This document shows positions 1 through 11,500 of a stretch of DNA of 64,000 bases, in pieces. The DNA lies in contig OZ037768.1 of NCBI GenBank assembly GCA_964035545.1, forward strand, positions 543,501-607,500, written 5' to 3'. The translations under genes and the position numbers were made by a program. The notes beneath the pieces were generated by a model that saw only the letters and a program-made list of their open reading frames with translations, did no database searches and was not told where the DNA came from. The DNA comes from Bugula neritina. Lineage: Eukaryota; Bryozoa; Gymnolaemata; Cheilostomatida; Bugulidae. Position 1 is the first letter of the stretch, and each line of letters starts with the position of its first letter.

Positions 1-1174
1 GTTAGTTGGTTTCACATTAACAGCAGGCTAATTTCTACTTCTATACAACATGCATAATAGCAAAAGGTAGAAAGATCTTCTATGTGGCACAAACGTGATT
101 GAGTGTGTAAAAAACTTACCTCATTACTTCATGTTTATCTGAAGACGAAGCAACTTTGGTTAAAGAACTTATAAAGACGTAAAGTCTTAAACCATACATG
201 GGAGGTGAAAAGGCAGAATATGCAATGAACGGGTTTACAGTTTTATTATACCATCCCAGAGCAGATATTAATTTAATAAGTGGTTATCAGCAGAAATTAA
301 ATAACACGTATCATTACAGGATTTAAAGGAGAAATAATTAAAGTTAATAGTCACGTAGGATTGAAAATACATCCACTGTATAATTATATTACAATATCTA
401 TATTACGTTACACCTATACTATATAATTATATTATAACATGTACATTACGCTACACCTATACTATATAATTATATTATTATATCTATTGTTGATATAATC
501 TAAACAGTTTAACATGATAATATATTATAGCAAGATGTCACGTAACTCATTTACAGGTAATTAATATAATTTAAAAAATCACTCAATACCCAAATTTAAT
601 TTCATTGAAAGACAGTTTCTCTATACCACTAGTGCATACAGATGACAGTATAATAGATAGGTGGTAGTCGTGTATTCTGTTAGCTTGAGAACTCGTGTAT
701 ACTCATAACCTGAGAACTTGTGTATACTCATAGCCTGAGAACTCGTGTATACTCATAGCCTGAGAACTTGTGTATACTTATAGCCTGAGAACTCGTGTAT
801 ACTCATAGCTTGAGTAATCAATGCAGGATACCAATACTCACAGACTGACTGCTTACACGACTCCATTTCAAACTCATATACTAGAATGAGCTGCTGGTGA
901 GCAATACGTGTTGGTTACTTAGACTATTAGCTGATAAATTATGAGAACGTAAGATGAATTGTAAAGTGAATATTTTTACATATTGGAGTTATCTCTCTTG
1001 ACACAGTAAGCTCCAAATAATATAATGTGTTCCTTTCCGACGTCACATGCAGATGTAGAACTGAATACAGGAAGTAGATGTAGAAGTGAATACAGGAAGT
1101 AGATGTAGAACTGAATACAGGAAGTAGTGTTGAACAGGAAAGCGAGTCCGCATTATTTAGACTGAAGGAATCCC
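1..1174. other. 3' flank of PDCL, no gene recognised
   Basis: This is AT-rich sequence downstream of the PDCL stop. It holds a tandem array at about 690-805 (25 bp unit built on a TGAGAACTCGTGTATACTCA-like core, about 5 copies) and a short array at about 1072-1135 (GAATACAGGAAGTAGATGTA unit, 3 copies). No open frame here looks like a conserved protein. A minus-strand GTAAGT-like donor near 113-118 was seen, but no exon could be supported. Confidence 0.5.
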
Positions 1175-3932
1175 TCAACTTGCGGCCAAGACCTGCTCCG
1201 GCATTGTCCTGGGGGGGAGCAGACCGTGCCTAAAACCAGAAGTGTAATGCCTGAAAGGAGTATGCTGATTGGCTAAGCAAACTGACAAATACACCTATTG
1301 GCTAAAATATAGACAGGAAGTAGATGAACGGGAGCCACTGATTGGTTGAGTTGGAGATAGTAGCTCAGCCCTGTGTAGGCTACACAACATGTAACAGTTA
1401 TTTACTATACTGGAGCTACACTGAATGAGAAATACTGATTCAAGCAGAACTTTGCATAGAAACAGCATTCGGAGTTGTCCCCCTGTGTAGTATAGTGATG
1501 TATTCACCTTCCGTAAAGGAGATATTATTAGTATATGGTTTCTTACAAGGGGATCTAGCAGAGAAAAAGTGAGTTTTCTTACAAAAGTAGTGTTTATTGG
1601 TTGACAGAATGAATAGTAGTAATAACCCAGGAGTAGTATAAATTAGTACTCACATATTGAGGAGGGATTCCACGTCTTCAGCAAAGAAATCCTCTCCTAA
1701 AGTGTCACCTAAGGCTACGAGGTTTCCAACCAGTTCACCTTTCTTATAGACAAGTAGAGCAGGTACCCCTTCTTCTGACTAGAGATATTATATAACACAT
1801 GGGTATATATATTATATAACATGTGGGTATATATATTATATAACATGTGAGTATATATATTATATAACATGTGAGTATATATATTATATAACATGTACAA
1901 CATATATATTATATAACAACTTACAAATTTAGAGCTAAGTTGAGCACGGTGGGCAAGAATTCTACAGAACTTTACAGTTGGGTGATCTTTGGAGAGAGTT
2001 TGAATACAGCCATTCATAGCTGTGGATGGAGCACTATTCTGTAACAAACATGGCATAGCTGTAGTTACACATGTAGTAGCTGTAGTTACACATGTAGTAG
2101 CTGTAGTTACACATGCAGTAGCTGTATTTACACATGTAGTAGCTGTAGTTATACATGTAGTAGCTGTAGTTATACATGTAGTAGCTGTAGTTACACATGA
2201 AGTAGCTGTAGCTATACATGTAGTAGCTGTAGTTACACATGCAGTAGCTGTATTTACACATGTAGTAGCTGTAGTTACACATGTAGTAGCTGTAGTTACA
2301 CATGTAGTAGCTGTAGTTATACATGTAGTAGCTGTAGTTACACATGTAGTAGCTGTAGTTATACATGTAGTAGCTGTAGTTATACATGTAGTAGCTGTAG
2401 TTATACATGTAGTAGCTGTAGTTACAAATGTAACAGTACCTGTTCGTATACGTGTATGATAACTGTAGTCATGGGATGGTTATTCTCGGTAGCTTCTAGA
2501 AACTCGTTGGCCGTTGCTAAGTCGGTGACTGAGTAGTACTGTGGCACATCCTGTGAGAGAACAACAATCTCTACAGTATATACAGTTAGTAGTATATGCT
2601 CTCTACAACATCCTCTAGAGAATATACAGTTAGTAGTATATATTCTATACAACATCCTCTACAGTATATACATTTAGTAGTATATACTCTCTACAACATC
2701 CTCTACAGTATATACAGTTAGTAGTATATACTCTCTACAACATCCTCTACAGTATATACAGTTAGTAGTATATACTCTCTACAACATCCTCTACAGTATA
2801 TACAGTTAGTACTATATACTCTCTACAACATCCTCTACAGTATATACAGTTAGTAGTATATACTCTCTACAACATCCTCTACAGTATATACAGTTAGTAG
2901 TATATACTCTATACAACATCCTCTACAGTATATACAGTTAGTACTATATACTCTATACAACATCCTCTACAGTATATACAGTTAGTACTATATACTCTAT
3001 ACAACATCCTCTACAGTATATACAGTACCCTCAATAACTTTCTCATTTCCTCCAGTCTCTTCTGCTGATATTCTCTCAGGAAGTCATCGTCTAGACATTC
3101 CAGTTCCTGCCAGAGCTCTTCGTCTGCATCCTTCTCCTTCTCATCGTCCAGCTACAAAATCACTTGAGAGGTCATTTACGCGACCAGATTATTCTAGCAG
3201 CTGAACAAATGGTGATGCCATAGAAACACTCGTTAGGAAAGACTTTATTAAAACAAAACATAATTTGACTTTTAGACAAAGTTGTGATTTTAAAATGTAA
3301 TAAATTCATCTGGTTGGAAGCTTCTAATTAATGACTTGAATTATTTGTCAATTTCAATTTTCTTAAAAGCTACATTAAGTCTTTTTCAATTTGAAATCAC
3401 AGATTACTAGGTTATTTAGAAACTTACATTTGACCTACATGTAAGTGAGAGTTTCTTCTGTAAGTCTACCAACTCCCTCTCCTGCTCTTCACGCTTCTCT
3501 GTTTCCAGCTGCTTGAATCTTCTCCAGTCAGCTATCACACCTTTTGGGCCAGTCTAATACAATTCACAGATTACTTGAGAGACAAAAAATAGAAAGGGCA
3601 CAACCCACAAGATATCCCATTTACCAACAATAATCATGATTGAAAATTACATGTTGGAAACATTGAAATAATTGGGAATGTCTAAAAAAGATAAATTATT
3701 TATTTTTGGAAGAAAAAATGACTTATATGAGAATCTTTACTGCCAGATGTAGAAAGTTAAGTGTAATAAAGAGTAAACTGACATTAGTAGAAAGGCCGGG
3801 TTGGCCAGCTGCCTGACTAGATTTAGCATTAGTTATTTCTTTTCCTTCCTCCGACTCATCTTCACTACTACTGCAGTAATAGTGCATCTTCTCACCCATC
3901 AATTTATCATCTACGCTCAGGGATCCGGCCAT
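1175..3932 (-). CDS. PDCL: Phosducin-like protein (PDCL/PhLP1 type)
   Basis: This gene encodes a cytosolic thioredoxin-fold co-chaperone that, in its family, works with the CCT chaperonin in assembling G-protein beta-gamma dimers. Seven coding exons: 3783-3932, 3428-3553, 3029-3151, 2440-2550, 1925-2038, 1654-1778 and 1175-1208. All junctions are GT-AG and in phase, giving 260 residues (human PDCL has 301). The N-terminus (DDKLMGEKMHYYCSSSEDES) and the next block (TGPKGVIADWRRFKQLE, about 51-67) match the family's helical Gbeta-binding domain. The C-terminal half has the thioredoxin-like segments VIIHVYEQ, AMNGCIQTLSKDHPTVKFC and GVPALLVYKKGELVGN. The 34-nt last exon encodes TMPEQVLAAS, aligning with the human LPEKEVLVLTS region but lacking its acidic tail. 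Introns 3 and 4 are almost wholly minisatellite. The family is certain; the last small exon is the least certain part. Confidence 0.93.
1795..1915. repeat. AT-rich tandem repeat in PDCL intron 5
   Basis: Repeats of an ATATATATTATATAACATGT-like unit, about 5 copies, occupy most of the intron between the exons at 1654-1778 and 1925-2038. Confidence 0.8.
2043..2430. repeat. 21-bp minisatellite filling PDCL intron 4
   Basis: About 18 copies of a 21-bp unit (core AGCTGTAGTTACACATGTAG) fill essentially the whole intron between the exons at 1925-2038 and 2440-2550. Because 21 is a multiple of three, long open frames appear on both strands. These are repeat artefacts, not genes. Confidence 0.95.
2560..3025. 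repeat. 44-bp minisatellite filling PDCL intron 3
   Basis: About ten copies of a 44-bp unit (containing CTCTACAGTATATACAGTTA) span nearly the whole intron between exons 2440-2550 and 3029-3151. The array begins 4 nt from the exon 3 donor. Confidence 0.95.
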
Positions 3933-5175
3933 CGTTATACTAAAATGAACAATTCTTAGGTTGGTATACCCTCCATTATCACTACCACTACCTCTTAGTC
4001 TTGATAATAAAAATATCAATATACTTATTCCGTATAAGTTACACTGAGTATAACTTATAATTATAGTAACAACCTGCCTACAGTAAATGATACCTAAAAC
4101 TAAAAGCAAATGTATCACTATTAAGTAGTATCAATTATGTAATCCAGTAAATGTAATGTAATTCTGTTTAACAATTACAATCACAATCAATGAGTGAATG
4201 ACGATGTAAAACTAAATATCTATAACAAATTGAGACAAATTTTAGACAAACGAATATTATACAAATAATATAATAATTATTGCAAATATATATATATATA
4301 TTATTCGGAGTGAGCTCTAATTATTAATAATATATTAGATTTAACTGACAAGTGTTCACTACGAGTGTGACTAGTTAACATTTAGGAGCAGTAGTGGAGA
4401 AATTGAGATAGTCTAAGTTCTTCAATTTTATTATTAAACTTCAACTAGCCAATCAATGAACTCGAAATAATATCCTTTTCAAGTTCATTTTAGCCAATCG
4501 TGATTATTCTCGGCAGTTCCATTTTTAACCATTCTATCTCATTGCCAAAGCTGGCATTTTTTCCTTTACCCCATCATCATTATGATTATCATCATACTTA
4601 TTAACTTAATCTTATATACATAGTTGCTTATTAACTCATTGATATTTATATTTGCTTTAAACTCAAACTTTGCCTCATCGTATGCCTAAAAGTGAAATTG
4701 GAGAGGGCTTGAGTTTGACAGACTTGCAGTAGTTTTTAGTTATGCTTAAACTTAAACTTATACTTAATCTTATAGTTATACTCATTGTTAATTATTAAAT
4801 TTAATTATTAACATAAACTTTGTCGTGGTGATTGTCATTGTGTTATTACTGAGTAATATTATTAGACTTAGTATAACTATAAGTATTAGTATTACTTATT
4901 GTTACATGTTACACTGTAATAATATATAATCTTATGATTAAAATTGTTATCATTTATCTTATTTAGTCTAAACTGTAACCGTAAAAATGATCATCATACT
5001 TCAGTTCATAGACATATAAGTTATAACTATAAGAAGTACCTATTACTATTAGTATTAAATTTAATGAAGTATTGTATATATGATAATAATTAGTTTGTAC
5101 TTGTAGTGTTTATACATTTTTATATCAACTATCAAGTTGAATATGTTTCAGAAAGAGATCTTAGAAAAAATTAGA
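3933..5175. promoter_or_regulatory. Divergent intergenic region PDCL/PPIL1
   Basis: About 1.2 kb of AT-rich sequence separates the PDCL start codon (minus) from the PPIL1 start codon (plus). The two genes are head to head, so their promoters must lie here. An ATATATATATAT tract sits near 4290. No TATA box or motif can be assigned with confidence. A TTTCAG just before 5152 could be the acceptor of an intron in the PPIL1 5' UTR. Confidence 0.45.
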
Positions 5176-6181
5176 ATGAGTGGTATACCTCCCAAAAGTT
5201 GGCAGCCACCTACAGTGCTTATGCAAACCACGTAAGTATTCAAAGTTATTCACAATTTTCTCTAGTTACCTCTAACAAGGTCAATTACATCTGTAAAGTT
5301 TATTGTCTAAAATCAATGATTGTAGGATGGGGGATATAGAAATTGAGCTATACTGGAAACACTGCCCAAACACTTGCAGAAACTTTGCTGAGCTTGCCAA
5401 AAGAGGCTACTATAATGGAGTTATATTCCACAGAATTATAAGAAACTTTATGGTTCAAGGAGGTGACCCAACTGGAACTGGTAAGGATAATAACATGCGC
5501 CACTAAATACAACCTTATTTCTATTTCCACCGCATACACTGTATTATATGGAGTGAGCTGCTGGTGCAATGCTACTTGAAGTCTTCTAATAAAAAATGAT
5601 GTTTGAATGTAAATTGATTTAAACTAAACGAAAGTGCAGATAATTTGTGTCCATTATCTACATTCTACTGGATAGTTTAAAAAGTGATGCCTCTACTACA
5701 TACAATTTTTCCAAGTTATGAATGAGCAACTTGAAATTCACAACACATGTGTTTCTGGCATTTACCAGGAAGAGGCGGAGCTTCAATTTACGGGAAGGAA
5801 TTTGATGACGAAATACATGAAGACCTGAAGCATAGCGGTGAGTTACTCTTGAGAAGCAAATGCAACATGCTTTCCATTTCACCATGTCAGAGCACTGCAA
5901 CAGCTCTATTTGTAATCTTTCATTATGATAGAGAAAAATGAATTGTTTGTCAACTTGTAGGAGCAGGCATACTGTCCATGGCTAATAGTGGACCCAATAC
6001 CAATGGCAGCCAGTTCTTTATTACATTAGCTCCAACCCAGTGGCTGGATAGCAAACATGCTATATTTGGTCGTGTAAGCAGTGGTATGACGGTGGTGAAA
6101 ATGATGGGCATGGTAGAAACAGATAAAGATGACAAACCAACTGTTGATGTTAAGATTATCAAGTGCCAAGTGCAGCTGTAA
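5176..6181 (+). CDS. PPIL1: Peptidyl-prolyl isomerase-like 1 (spliceosomal cyclophilin)
   Basis: This cyclophilin-type peptidyl-prolyl cis-trans isomerase is, in animals, a component of activated spliceosomes that binds SKIP/SNW1. Four exons: 5176-5231, 5326-5480, 5769-5837 and 5961-6181. They join in phase to 166 residues, exactly the human length. The start [14 protein letters not shown] mirrors human MAAIPPDSWQPPNV. An in-frame ATG at 5143 would add 11 residues and is less likely. The catalytic arginine is at residue 55 ([19 protein letters not shown]), and the active-site segments [16 protein letters not shown] and KHAIFGRV are intact. The protein is a bare cyclophilin domain without extensions. 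It faces PDCL head to head and FAM120 tail to tail. Confidence 0.97.
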
Positions 6182-6949
6182 CTAGATACTAGACCATACC
6201 TGGCATAGCGGAAAGCACTATTACCTATAGAGAGCATTAACCTTGAACCTATACATTTTATATTTATGTAACTACTTGTAAATACAGTGTAAATATTCTA
6301 TCCACTTCTGGCAATACACACTTGTGCAGTAAATCAACAAATCCAGGAAATGCAGAGGTTAAACTCCATTTATTATTAATTTTCTAGTCAACAAAATCTA
6401 ATAATATGCCTTGCACTGAGGCTGATAGTGCAAACTGGCTACAGTATATAAAGTAGCAATGCTAGGTGAAGATAGAAAGGAAAAAATGGGTCAAAATTAA
6501 TAAGTAAGCTATGCTAAAGGTGAACACGAATGACAGCAAAAAGTACAAAGTTTATGAAAAGAACACTACACTTAAAACACATCAAAAAGTTACTGTTAAC
6601 CGTCAGTTCATTTAAACTGAAAACTTCGCTAGTTATCTAAAACTAAGTTAGTATTTGTATCTAGAAAATGGTACTGTAATGTGTGGGTGGCTGGACGTCT
6701 CCTAGTCTAACCCTGAGTGACAGCGTAAAACATATAGCCTTAGATTGTCATGTCATTGGCTAACAAATGAAGCACACCCCCTACTGCAGTACTAATTATT
6801 CAAGTGCCAGGAAAAGCTACAATACATCAAGTTGTGCAGCCAGTTCAACAATATCACCATCGAGTGCGTCAACAGAACAACAAATAATCAACGCAACTGT
6901 CTGAAGGAAGAATAAGTTAGTAGGCAATGAGCATGGTAATCAGTAGACA

Positions 6950-7277
6950 CTGTAGGTACAGTATATACTGTAGGTAATCAGTATATACTGTAGGTAATCA
7001 GTATATACTGTAGGTAATCAGTAGACACTGTAGGTAATCAGTATATACTGTAGGTTATCAGTATACACTGTAGGTAATCAGTATATACTGTAGGTAATCA
7101 GTATATACTGTAGGTAATCAGTAGACACTGTAGGTAATCAGTAGACACTGTAGGTAATCAGTATATACTGTAGGTAATCAGTATATACTGTAGGTAATCA
7201 GTATACACTGTAGGTAATCAGCATATACTGTAGGTAATCAGTATATACTGTAGGTAATCAGTAGACACTGTAGGTAA
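6950..7277. repeat. 20-bp minisatellite
   Basis: About 16 copies of a 20-bp unit, CAGTATATACTGTAGGTAAT, with occasional GTAGACACTG variants. The unit contains the near-palindrome CAGTATATACTG. It lies downstream of both PPIL1 (plus) and FAM120 (minus). Confidence 0.95.
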
Positions 7278-7410
7278 CAAAACAATCATGCTTCTGGGAC
7301 AGTACACCAGGTATAAAAATACAAGTTACATGGTCAGTGCACAAACATCATGTCTCAGTATGAAGGCCATAAAATAGAAAACTAGAGCCAGGTAATGACA
7401 TAAAACACAG

Positions 7411-8246
7411 TTGGTGTATAGGAGTGGTGTATAGGGGTGGTGTATAGGGGTGGTGTATAGGGGTGGTGTATAGGAGTGGTGTATAGGAGTGGTGTATAGG
7501 AGTGGTGTATAGGAGTGGTGTATAGGAGTGGTGTATAGGAGTGGTGTATAGGAGTGGTGTATAGGAGTGGTGTATAGGAGTGGTGTATAGGGGTGGTGTA
7601 TAGGAGTGGTGTATAGGGGTGGTGTATAGGGGTGGTGTATAGGGGTGGTGTATAGGGGTGGTGTATAGGAGTGGTGTATAGGGGTGGTGTATAGGAGTGG
7701 TGTATAAGAGTGGTGTATAGGAGTGGTGTATAGGAGTGGTGTATAGGAGTGGTGTATAGGAGTGGTGTATAGGAGTGGTGTATAGGGGTGGTGTATAGGA
7801 GTGGTGTATAGGGGTGGTGTATAGGGGTGGTGTATAGGGGTGGTGTATAGGGGTGGTGTATAGGAGTGGTGTATAGGAGTGGTGTATAGGAGTGGTGTAT
7901 AGGAGTGGTGTATAGGAGTGGTGTATAGGAGTGGTGTATAGGGGTGGTGTATAGGAGTGGTGTATAGGAGTGGTGTATAGGAGTGGTGTATAGGAGTGGT
8001 GTATAGGAGTGGTGTATAGGAGTGGTGTATAGGGGTGGTGTATAGGAGTGGTGTATAGGGGTGGTGTATAGGGGTGGTGTATAGGGGTGGTGTATAGGGG
8101 TGGTGTATAGGAGTGGTGTATAGGAGTGGTGTATAGGGGTGGTGTATAGGAGTGGTGTATAGGAGTGGTGTATAGGGGTGGTGTATAGGAGTGGTGTATA
8201 GGGGTGGTGTATAGGAGTGGTGTATAAGAGTGGTGTATAGGGGTGC
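7411..8246. repeat. 12-bp minisatellite, about 70 copies
   Basis: An uninterrupted array of the 12-bp unit GGTGTATAGGAG / GGTGTATAGGGG covers about 835 bp and starts about 290 nt beyond the FAM120 stop codon. The A/G alternation at one position forms higher-order blocks. Its length, a multiple of three, leaves all three minus frames open for about 300-370 codons (Tyr-Thr-Pro-rich). These frames have no family resemblance and are artefacts. Confidence 0.97.
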
Positions 8247-8532
8247 ACCAACTGTTGAGAGTAAAACAGCATGATAGGAGCGCAGTAAACAGAGTGTCAC
8301 AGCTCCTATAATACATAGTAAGTAACGATATGTACATACATTTGATACAGAGGGCTTGTATATCTGGAAACAACATGTACAAAAAGGGTAACTTAAGACT
8401 AGAAAACTCCCCATCATGTAAAAGTGAGATGTTAGGAGTACTGGCTATCATTTGCTGTAAAGGGAGACTGAGACGGTGGAAGCCATAGAAACTACTGAAT
8501 ACTGCGTGTTACAGTGCCGTCTGCACCATCAG

Positions 8533-11500
8533 CTAGATGCTGCCGTTTAGATGTCCAATCTCATTAGCTGCCACCTCTTCACCTTTAACCTTCAACAACA
8601 CGTGTCAGTATGTATCATAATGTATCAGCATGTATCATAATGTATCAGCATGTATCACTAGTTTGAAAGACAATTAGTGACATCACATCAGTATATGAAA
8701 GGCTAGACAATACGCTGAATATTATAAATAACTCCTGTTAAATAAAAAGCAATTCAAAGCTCACCTCATCCTTTGTTGCTATGACAACAGCCTGTTTGCC
8801 AGGATGAGAGTTATTCTGTGTTGTGTTCTGAGATCTGTTTTTGTTCTCGTTATGATGATTCTAGAACGGCAAGGAATAGTATAGCATTTGCTCAGTGTAA
8901 CTCTCTCAGTGTCACTCTCTTTCTCAATCACTCTCTCAGTGTCACTCTCTCAGTGTCACTCTCCCAGTGTCACTCACTTAGTGTTACTCTCTCAGTGTCA
9001 CTCACTCAGTCTTACTCACTCATGGTCACTCTCCCAGTGTCACTCACTCAGTGTCACTCTCCCAGTGCCACTCTCTCTCTCAGTTACTCTCTCAGTGTTA
9101 CTCTCTCAGTGTTACTCTCTCAGTGTCACTCACTTAGTGTTACTATACAATTATACTATTAATATTGCTACTACTAATATTACTGCTACTACTACTACTG
9201 CTACAATTACTAGTACTGCTACTAATAATACTGCTACTACCAATACTACTGCTACCACTAGTACTACTAGTACTTTTGCTACTACTACTAATAATAATAA
9301 TAATACTACTGCTACTACTATTACTACTACTAATAATAATACTGCTACTACTACTATTACTACTACTAATAATAATACTACTATTACTACTACTAGTACT
9401 AGTACTGCTACTACCAATACTACTGCTACCACTAGTACTACTACTACTACTACTACTACAGTTCAACATACATGTCTGTTATGATGATAGCCATGCTTCT
9501 TCTTTGGATTGTTACGACTAGCTTGAGCACCTAAGTTAGGGAGACTAGACTGCTCCTCCCCAGTCACATTGAACTCTGCGGGCTTGTGGGGCTGACCACC
9601 CTTACCATTGGGTCGAGGGCCCCAAGTGGCTACAACCTGGCCAGCAACCTGTCATTACAACGGCAGAGTAAGTAATGCATGGTATTGCGAGTAATGCAAT
9701 AGTGCATGTGTGAGTATTACAAGATATTGGGAAAGCTATATCACAGTGTAGCCATGAAGCTGAATAATAAATATAGCCTTAGAACCAACCTGTAACTTTC
9801 CTCCCCGGCCATCTAATCTTGAGTTTACTGGAGCAAACTCTCCCATCAAACTTCCTTTATCTAAACAGACAGAGGAGTGGAGAGATTATAACTCTGACTC
9901 AGTATCACTCTGACTCAGTATCACTCTGACTCAGTGTCACTCTGACTCAGTATCACTCTGACTCAGTATCACTCTGACTCACTATCACTCTGACTCAGTA
10001 TCACTCTGACTCAGTATCACTCTAACTCAGTATCACTCTGACTCAGTATCACTCTGACTCAGTGTCACTCTGACTCAGTATCACTCTGACTAAGTTAATA
10101 CATCTATTGACTACATGAAGGTATAACAAGAAAGCGTGTCAGTTGAAAGCCTTACTTCGCCCAATGTGAGGTGGTCTAAGATATGCGGTAGGGTTGGGGA
10201 ACATACGCCCCGATAAGTTGTTTGCAAAAGAGAAAGGGAAGCCAAGGTATTTGTCGCTGAGCTTGTTCTCCAATCCATAAAACACGGCTTGACGCAGCTT
10301 CTCCATCATAATGACTTGAGCCATCTACAGAGCAGCAATAATACTATATTACAGTGGGCTATAGATACTGTAGCATAAATTATAAAATAGAACATTTCCA
10401 GTTGATAGAAATAAATTCCGTAGACAGAACGACTCACCTGGCCATCACAGAGGTCCAGCCGATGAAACTGCAGAGTTGTAGATGCTTTAAGTAGTTTGTA
10501 CTGGAGCAGCTTTCCGTCAAAGTAGCCCCACGGGAAGGTATTGTTTACGTGTATTGGAGCGCCACACGTGTCGTTAACCAACATGGCGTGTTGTATGCCG
10601 GCCATAACTAGACTGGCGACGTGAACACCTCGTGGTGTTACCAGCGGCAACTGTAAGTACATTAACAAAGAATAAGTATATCAAGAGAGAGTAAGTATAT
10701 CTGGTAGATAGAGTAAGTATATCATGAGAGAGTAAGTATATCTGGTAGATAGAGTAAGTATATCTGGTAGATAGAGTAAGTATATCTGGTAGATAGAGTA
10801 AGTATATCTGGTAGATAGAGTGAGTATATCTGGTAGAGAGAGTAAGTATATCTGGTAGATAGAGTAAGTATATCTGGTAGATAGAGTAAGCATATCTGGT
10901 AGATAGAGTAAGCATATCTGGTAGATAGAGTAAGCATATCTGGTAGATAGAGTAAGCATATCTGGTAGATAGAGTAAGTATATCTGGTAGATAGAGTAAG
11001 TATATCTGGTAGATAGAGTAAGTATATCTGGTAGATAGAGTGAGTATATCTGGTAGAGAGAGTAAGTATATCTGGTAGATAGAGTAAGTATATCTGGTAG
11101 ATAGAGTTAGTATATCAACAGGAAGTAGTGAGTGAGCATGTGCACACTGACCTGCATATCCTGCATTGTCTGCACATCAAACAGCACGTCAGACGTAGTC
11201 ATAGCGAGGACTGCATCCACTTCAGGGACAGACAACTCCGCAGACTCACACTTCAGTAGATACCTGCAGGATAGTAGTAAGCTTGCAGTTACCTGAGCAT
11301 TTGAGAGGAACACAGATACCTGTACACATGGTAGGCTTGCAATTACCTGAGCACACAGCATATGAGGAGGAATTTCTCCGGCACGTGACTGGGGTTGGTC
11401 ATGAAGGGGTTGGGGCCGAGTTGCATGCAGCTGAAGAAGGCTTTCATCCTCCGCAGTTTGTTCTCCGGTTTCACCCCCAGCCAGAGACTCTCAATGCTGG

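Larger units (their letters stand above)
6182..8532. other. Converging 3' flanks of PPIL1 and FAM120
   Basis: About 2.3 kb lies between two stop codons on opposite strands. It is dominated by two tandem arrays (6950-7277 and 7411-8246). A minus-strand AATAAA occurs at 6369-6374 and could end the FAM120 transcript. If so, both arrays would be inside the FAM120 3' UTR. No other gene was recognised. Confidence 0.5.

Noticed and set aside
110-180. Minus-strand segment ending in a GTAAGT-type donor, possible exon of another gene
   Set aside because: Too short, no recognisable protein similarity, no partner exon in the window.
2022-2459. Val-Ala-Val-Val-Thr-His repeat protein candidate
   Set aside because: It is the 21-bp array in PDCL intron 4, flanked exactly by PDCL exons on the other strand.
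5143-5175. In-frame upstream ATG for PPIL1
   Set aside because: The family start aligns at 5176 (MSGIPPKSW versus human MAAIPPDSW). The upstream ATG overlaps a likely TTTCAG acceptor.
7326-8451. Three overlapping minus-strand frames of 296-367 codons (Tyr-Thr-Pro-His-rich)
   Set aside because: All three frames are open because the 12-bp repeat unit is a multiple of three and stop-free. No start context, domain or splice support.
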